64,000 nt of DNA from Aspidiotus rigidus (taxonomy: Eukaryota > Arthropoda > Insecta > Hemiptera > Diaspididae). Positions 59,242 to 64,000 of the stretch are shown here, piece by piece. The first letter of the stretch is position 1, and every line of letters begins with the position of its first letter. The DNA is taken from positions 1,488,001-1,552,000 of the forward strand of contig JAVHKY010000038.1 in NCBI GenBank assembly GCA_035079385.1. The letters are read 5' to 3'. The notes beneath the pieces are model-generated. The model worked only from the letters and a program-made list of their open reading frames with translations. It had not been told where the DNA came from and did no database searches. Both the position numbers and the translations under genes were made by a program.

Positions 59242-60659
59242 GCTGCGTAGATGAGAATTGAATTGTGTACTTATCTGGACAGTTGATTTAGATAAGTTGT
59301 TGCTTCACCAGACTTGAATGTTTTCACTAAAAAAATATTGCACCATTCTGTACATTCAATACCGGTAACTTATTTATATTAATACTACATACCTATTTTA
59401 AACATTGTTTCATCACGACAGAAAGTGAATACATCTAAAAAAATGAACACACGCTGTCCAGTCAATGAAAAGCGTTAGTACTTAATATACTGAGCGAACT
59501 TTGATCTATTTGTAAAACGTGGGTAAGAAACTGTTTCACATACCGCGAATGACGCTTAACTAAGTTAGATACCTACATATTCCTCTTATCGGTAGGTATA
59601 CTCATATGGCTCGTAGAAATCTTTTTCCTTGCTCTCTATCAGCGCGTCACCTGATGTTCGGTTAGATAATGCGATACGATTTATGGAAATTCGTTCTACT
59701 TTCATTTCATAATAAATTGATCACAAATTAATGAAAAAAGAAAAAAAAAATCCTTATATTTACCGTCATAGGACATACACATGATTTACTAAGAGGCAAT
59801 TCAAAAATACTATAATTATATTTTGCTTCTCAATTGTCGGTCGTATGTAAATATAATGCGTTATAAAATTCAACATAAGTAAATACTAGTACAGTCTACC
59901 TAACCAGTGTAATATACTTCACTACAATAGGCGCCTCATTAGTATGATGCCTACGAGAAGAGAAGAGAAAAAATATAGGTAAGAAGAGAGAAGACATTTT
60001 CAAGAATACGTCATGTAGAATAAGTTCTTATTATAATTTGTGGGTATTCGGTACCTATATCTTTCGTAAGACCACGAAGGTGTTTAATATTTCATGAAAA
60101 AATTGTTTTACTCTCTTAATTTATGGCTGTATGAATTGTATAACGTGTCCAAGAGCTTCCATAATTTTCAAACGGTAAATAGATAGACGTCTTATTACGA
60201 CTACTAACGTTCATGATGAAACCACCTCAGCCTTTTTTATTTTCAGCGTTCCAAAAAATTTAGCTGCGCAACCTTCAGAAATTATGAACTACCTAACGCC
60301 TAGGTATCCCACTTCATCTTCCTTTAAGGAAGAAAATTTCTTCAATCTCAAAGATTCAATTGTCATCTCGAGGACATACCTGGTGTCATTACCTCCATCA
60401 AACATCCTCCCAATAGTAGTTTGTTACGGCCCATTTATATTACTGACAATATTTCCTATCCAACTGCATTTAGATAAATATTTAAACATGTTTGAACCTT
60501 CAGTGTAAATGCGGCATCAGTTTGAGAGTTTCAGCACATAACAAAGGTAGCTGGGTAATTGAAAAAGGTTTTCCAATTGTACAAATCTACTTTATTAGTT
60601 GCTTTTGCAAGAGTACTTTCGGGTGTTATCCCATCATCAGTTGTGTCGCAACTGGAAAA
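59242..60659. other. Upstream region of the ABCC1-type gene
   Basis: No coding sequence is supported. It should contain the promoter and 5' UTR; no well-placed TATA box was seen. Confidence 0.4.
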
Positions 60660-62040
60660 AAGGTCTTAACCATGAGTTTTTATATTATTCCCAAGTATAC
60701 GACTATCAGGCTACCAGGAAACAGCGCAGCAGTGAAACGCACCAAGATGCAAGCCAAAAGATTGAGAGTGAAGAACAAAATTGGTGAACTTTACAAGAAA
60801 ATCACCAGGCTGAATGGTTTACTGTATGATCACTATTTCCATCTGTCAAGGTTACTCCACCTGCTAGAATTTATAGAAATGATGTTCGAAAAAGGAGGAG
60901 AGGGGAAGAAAGGAGAGGACTATGTGGAAAAACGAGTGGAAGCCCCCCCCCCAAAAAAAAAAAAAAAACAGATAAAGAAGAAGCTTGCTGAACTGACCCG
61001 GAAGAAAGAAGAAAGAAAGGAAGAGACAGCGAGACTTGAGCACAATTTTGCTCCCAGAACCGAGAACCTAGCAAGCGTCGCCTTCACATAAGAAGAAAGA
61101 AGACTGCTGGACAAAGGCATCAATTATGTGCAGCCGGAGAGGATGAACCAGTGTAAGCTTGAAAGTATGGCCATTAGCTGCGAACAAGTAATCCAAACCA
61201 TGGAACACGACGTGAGATCAGAAGCTCGGACCAAAATCGGGAAAGTGCTGTTGGACATCAAAGAGAATATGTGCCGAACCTACGACAGAACGCAAGTAAT
61301 GCAGAGGAAGGCCACAAATCTACAAAAGAAGATCCGACAGAACAACCTGATTTTGACAAAGGCGGACAAAGGCAACACGGTAGTGGTAATGAAGAAGGAG
61401 GACTACACCCAAAAAGTGGAGTCGTACATCGCAGCGAATGAATACCAAGAGCTAACAAGGGACCCAACACGGAAATACCAAGACGACCTGAAAGCTGTTT
61501 TGAGACGCTTGAGATGAACCCAGTAGCACCAAAACTCAAGGGGCTTGTAGAACTCCACAAAGCGAACCGTTCAATGAGACCCCTGGTCAACAGCATTCAA
61601 TCACCATGCTACAAGATAGCGAAGATCGTAGCCACATTCCTGAAAGAAAACTACCAGTTTGCACCCAGACAAAGTATCAGAAACAACGGAGAGCTGATGA
61701 GCAACTGGACAAGTTGGAAATCAAGAGTAACGACAAGCTGGTATCCTTTGATGTGGCAAACATGTTTGGTACCATACCAATGGAGGAACTCCTCACTCCG
61801 CTCAAAAACAACAGATTCTATGGGAACCCCGATAGGCCGAAGTACGCCAACATAGTGGAAGAGATCTTGAGCTAGAACTACTGCCGCTTTAATAATAGGT
61901 ACTACAGTCAGGAAAGGGGACTTGCGATGGGATCACCGCTGTCACAAATACTGGCGGAGATATTCATGAATGATATGGAAAACAAGATACTGAAGAGCAG
62001 CGAGTTCAGAAACTCGATCAAACACTGGGCCAGTAATGCA
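60660..62040 (+). pseudogene. Penelope-like element, decayed copy
   Basis: The N-terminal part (60,671-61,091) is a Lys/Glu-rich coiled coil (KRLRVKNKIGELYKKITRLN), typical of Penelope ORFs. A TAA at 61,089 is followed in frame by 'RLLDKGINYVQPER' and 'ILTKADKGNTVVVMKKEDY'. After one frame change come 'GLVELHKANRSMRPLVNSIQ', then a second change and 'DKLVSFDVANMFGTIPMEEL', a stop at 61,873, and 'GLAMGSPLSQILAEIFM'. It ends just before the YxDD motif. It differs from the intron 24 copies, so this is another family. Confidence 0.8.
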
Positions 62041-63041
62041 GATTGTAGAAGCCAGTGGCTACCGTAGAGGCGTGGTGGATGGAATCTTTGGGAATAGAAA
62101 GCATTGAATAAAAGGGTGAATATTGTCAGGGCTACCAACTCTAAATTTAAATCCCAATGGAGCCTCATTTAATTTTTTATTTTTATGTCTGTCCAAATTT
62201 CAAATTTCTTTACTTTCACGTTTTTATCAGCATATTTTTGGAGTAGCTGCTGTTGCAGTTTCAAGACCCATGGTATGCTTTCTAAACATAATTTATAGCC
62301 AATACGTAAGCACCCGACAGCTCCATTTATGTCTGCCCGCCTCCATCTCATTTCCATAGTTTTTTTTGAAAACGTGTATGTTTGATTAATGGTCAGATAA
62401 GAAATCCCAATTGACAAAAAGCAAGTTGACAGATTCCAGCAGTTATTTAAACACTGCAGCGGGGAGAAATTGCAAGAGGTATCAGAACTATGGCCATGAA
62501 TGGGAGAAAGATGAAAAACCTGAAATAACACTTGAGTGAGGCAGAGTTGACTGCTTGATGTCATAAAGGTTTACCATATACGGCCATGGATTTTGGTCAC
62601 GGCATTATTACTGTTGAACAAAACACGCGCGTTGTTAGCGATCCTGGCGGATGCCTGGATCAAATTTGTTCCAGAATTTATAGTACCTACTAGTTCAATT
62701 AACTTTTTTTTTTTTTCCTATTTTGCAAACTGTTACTCGTGATTTTTTTTTCTCCAGCTTTTATTTATTTATTTATTTTTTTTTATTTACAAATTTTAGT
62801 CATGAGGGTTGGGTGAGTTTTACCATTGGTTTTTCCTCACCCCCCCTCATGACGAGCTCGTAACATTCTGTATCCAGACTAGACTAAAATACAAAGCAAT
62901 ATTTTACCATGGAGAAAAGGTATATTTCTGTTTTTTTTTTTTTTTTTTTTTTTATTTATTATTATTCATTTGTTTATTTATTAATTGTTAGTAGGTATAG
63001 CATTTGTATGTTATTTTTATTTTTATTATCTAAAGTTATTA
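62041..63041. other. No gene seen; homopolymer and (TTTA)n tracts
   Basis: Poly(T) at about 62,931-62,953 and (TTTA)n near 62,760 could be the 3' tail of the minus-strand LINE that follows. ORFs at 61,908-62,564 are not recognisable. Confidence 0.4.
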
Positions 63042-63330
63042 TTATTTCTCTGTAATTTCTTTTTTTGTTTTGAGTATTTGTTTTATATATCTGTTGACTT
63101 TACCATGAATTTGTTCATCTTGTAGGCATTTACCCAACTCTTCAGCTGTAATATTGATCTCCTTTCTTATATGTTCAAAGTTACTACATTTTAGGAAGGT
63201 ATGATCTGGATCATCTTCAAAATTCAAACATTCCCTACATTTACTGTCTTTTATTATCTTAAATTTCTTTAAATAAGTTGCAAAGTTACCGTGCCCTGTC
63301 AAGTATTGCGTTAAAAAGTAATTGGTTTTT
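63042..63330 (-). pseudogene. Non-LTR retrotransposon, C-terminal fragment of ORF2
   Basis: Minus strand: LTGHGNFATYLKKFKI, CRECLNFEDDPDHTFLKC. TGHG..., then C-x2-C, a D-x-x-H and a final Cys are the C-terminal zinc-binding motif of Jockey/R1/I-type ORF2 proteins. RT is absent, so the 5' part is truncated or lies elsewhere. Confidence 0.8.
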
Positions 63331-63340
63331 AATTTTTTGT

Positions 63341-64000
63341 TTAGAAGTTGTTAGGGCCCACATCACTTCAAATATTGATGAAATTGAATATTAAAAATTA
63401 TCTCTCGTTCATTCTCTCTGAACACACCTATAATAAACTGTAATTCAAATTCAATTTTTTGTACATTTTCTCAAGTAACTTCATTCTCTAATTTTAATTC
63501 ACCTCGAATTCAATTTTTTGCTCGTTCTTTGAACCTAGTTTGCTTGACTGATAATAACTTATAGGCCGAAAGCGCGCTTGTATTCGAATTTTTTGTATTT
63601 TCTTTTAATTTGTAAATTTAATTAAAATATTCATAATCATCATTTAAAATTTGTATATATTATCCTAACAACTAAACTATTGTACTTATAAAAACACAGT
63701 TTGTTAGGCAATATTTGTAGCGATTCATTGTAATACGAACAATTCTGAAAAATTTATCAATGAATAAAAGCTCGTTATCATTCACTTTTGGTAAAAAATA
63801 AAAGTGGTTAAGATTAAAATGAGAAAAATTTGTCGAGATAGAATCTATGTGCGTACATATTTGGAAACGAAGAATATTTTCGTGAGTACCATAGATTATG
63901 AAAACGTTTACCTGCCCAGTTGTATGATCAAAAAATTTCAGAGGGGGAGGGGGGAAGGTTAGACGATGACGTATCGACGTAAACAAAAAAAGGGATCAAA
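63341..64000 (+). repeat. Dispersed repeat R, right copy
   Basis: Direct-orientation match to 9,711-10,540; runs off the window. Starts right after the LINE fragment at ttagaagttgtta. Confidence 0.75.

Overview
The window is eukaryotic and looks like insect nuclear DNA. It has spliced genes with GT-AG introns, AT-rich non-coding sequence, and a dense, layered set of transposable elements: errantivirus, Copia, Gypsy, Jockey/R1-type LINE, Penelope-like and TIR elements. The errantivirus and the ABCC1-type transporter point to an arthropod. I cannot name the species; a hemipteran is possible, but that is a guess.

Layout. (1) At 1-2385 (minus) lies the 5' part of an uncharacterised multi-exon gene. 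Its protein has a basic, coiled-coil N-terminus, a Cys cluster, and a possible DDE-like acidic triad. (2) From 3.4 to 7.5 kb there are three unrelated Copia gag relics, all on the minus strand, with a tandem duplication between them. (3) From 7.6 to 10.5 kb there are short tandem and foldback repeats, ending in a dispersed repeat that recurs at the far right edge. (4) At 10,837-59,241 (minus) lies one complete ABCC1/MRP1-type ABC transporter gene. I assembled it as 29 exons whose phases all agree, giving 1,491 codons plus stop. Its intron 24 is 32,047 bp (12,598-44,644) and holds most of the mobile DNA. (5) From 59.2 to 64 kb there are a decayed Penelope-like element, a LINE 3' fragment and the second copy of the dispersed repeat.

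Intron 24 holds a three-level nest. A degenerate Ty3/gypsy element (about 22.9-37.4 kb) was interrupted between its protease and RT regions by a TIR transposon relic (24,358-35,388), which keeps the C-terminus of a Ginger/KRBA2-like transposase. That relic was then hit by a 9,908-bp errantivirus (24,758-34,665). The errantivirus has 580-bp LTRs that look identical, a GGAG target duplication, gag, a pol-env reading frame of 6 kb, and an extra 200-codon ORF after env. The same intron holds two Penelope-like copies, a LINE endonuclease fragment, a Copia-like LTR, a 170-bp MITE with a 7-bp target duplication, and several small tandem arrays.

Several ABCC1 introns carry inverted repeats. Intron 1 is mostly a hairpin. 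Introns 2 and 11 carry foldbacks with roughly 400-bp arms. Inverted copies of one repeat sit near both ends of the giant intron. These could affect splicing or make double-stranded RNA; that is inference. All homology calls come from motif recognition by eye, with no database search.
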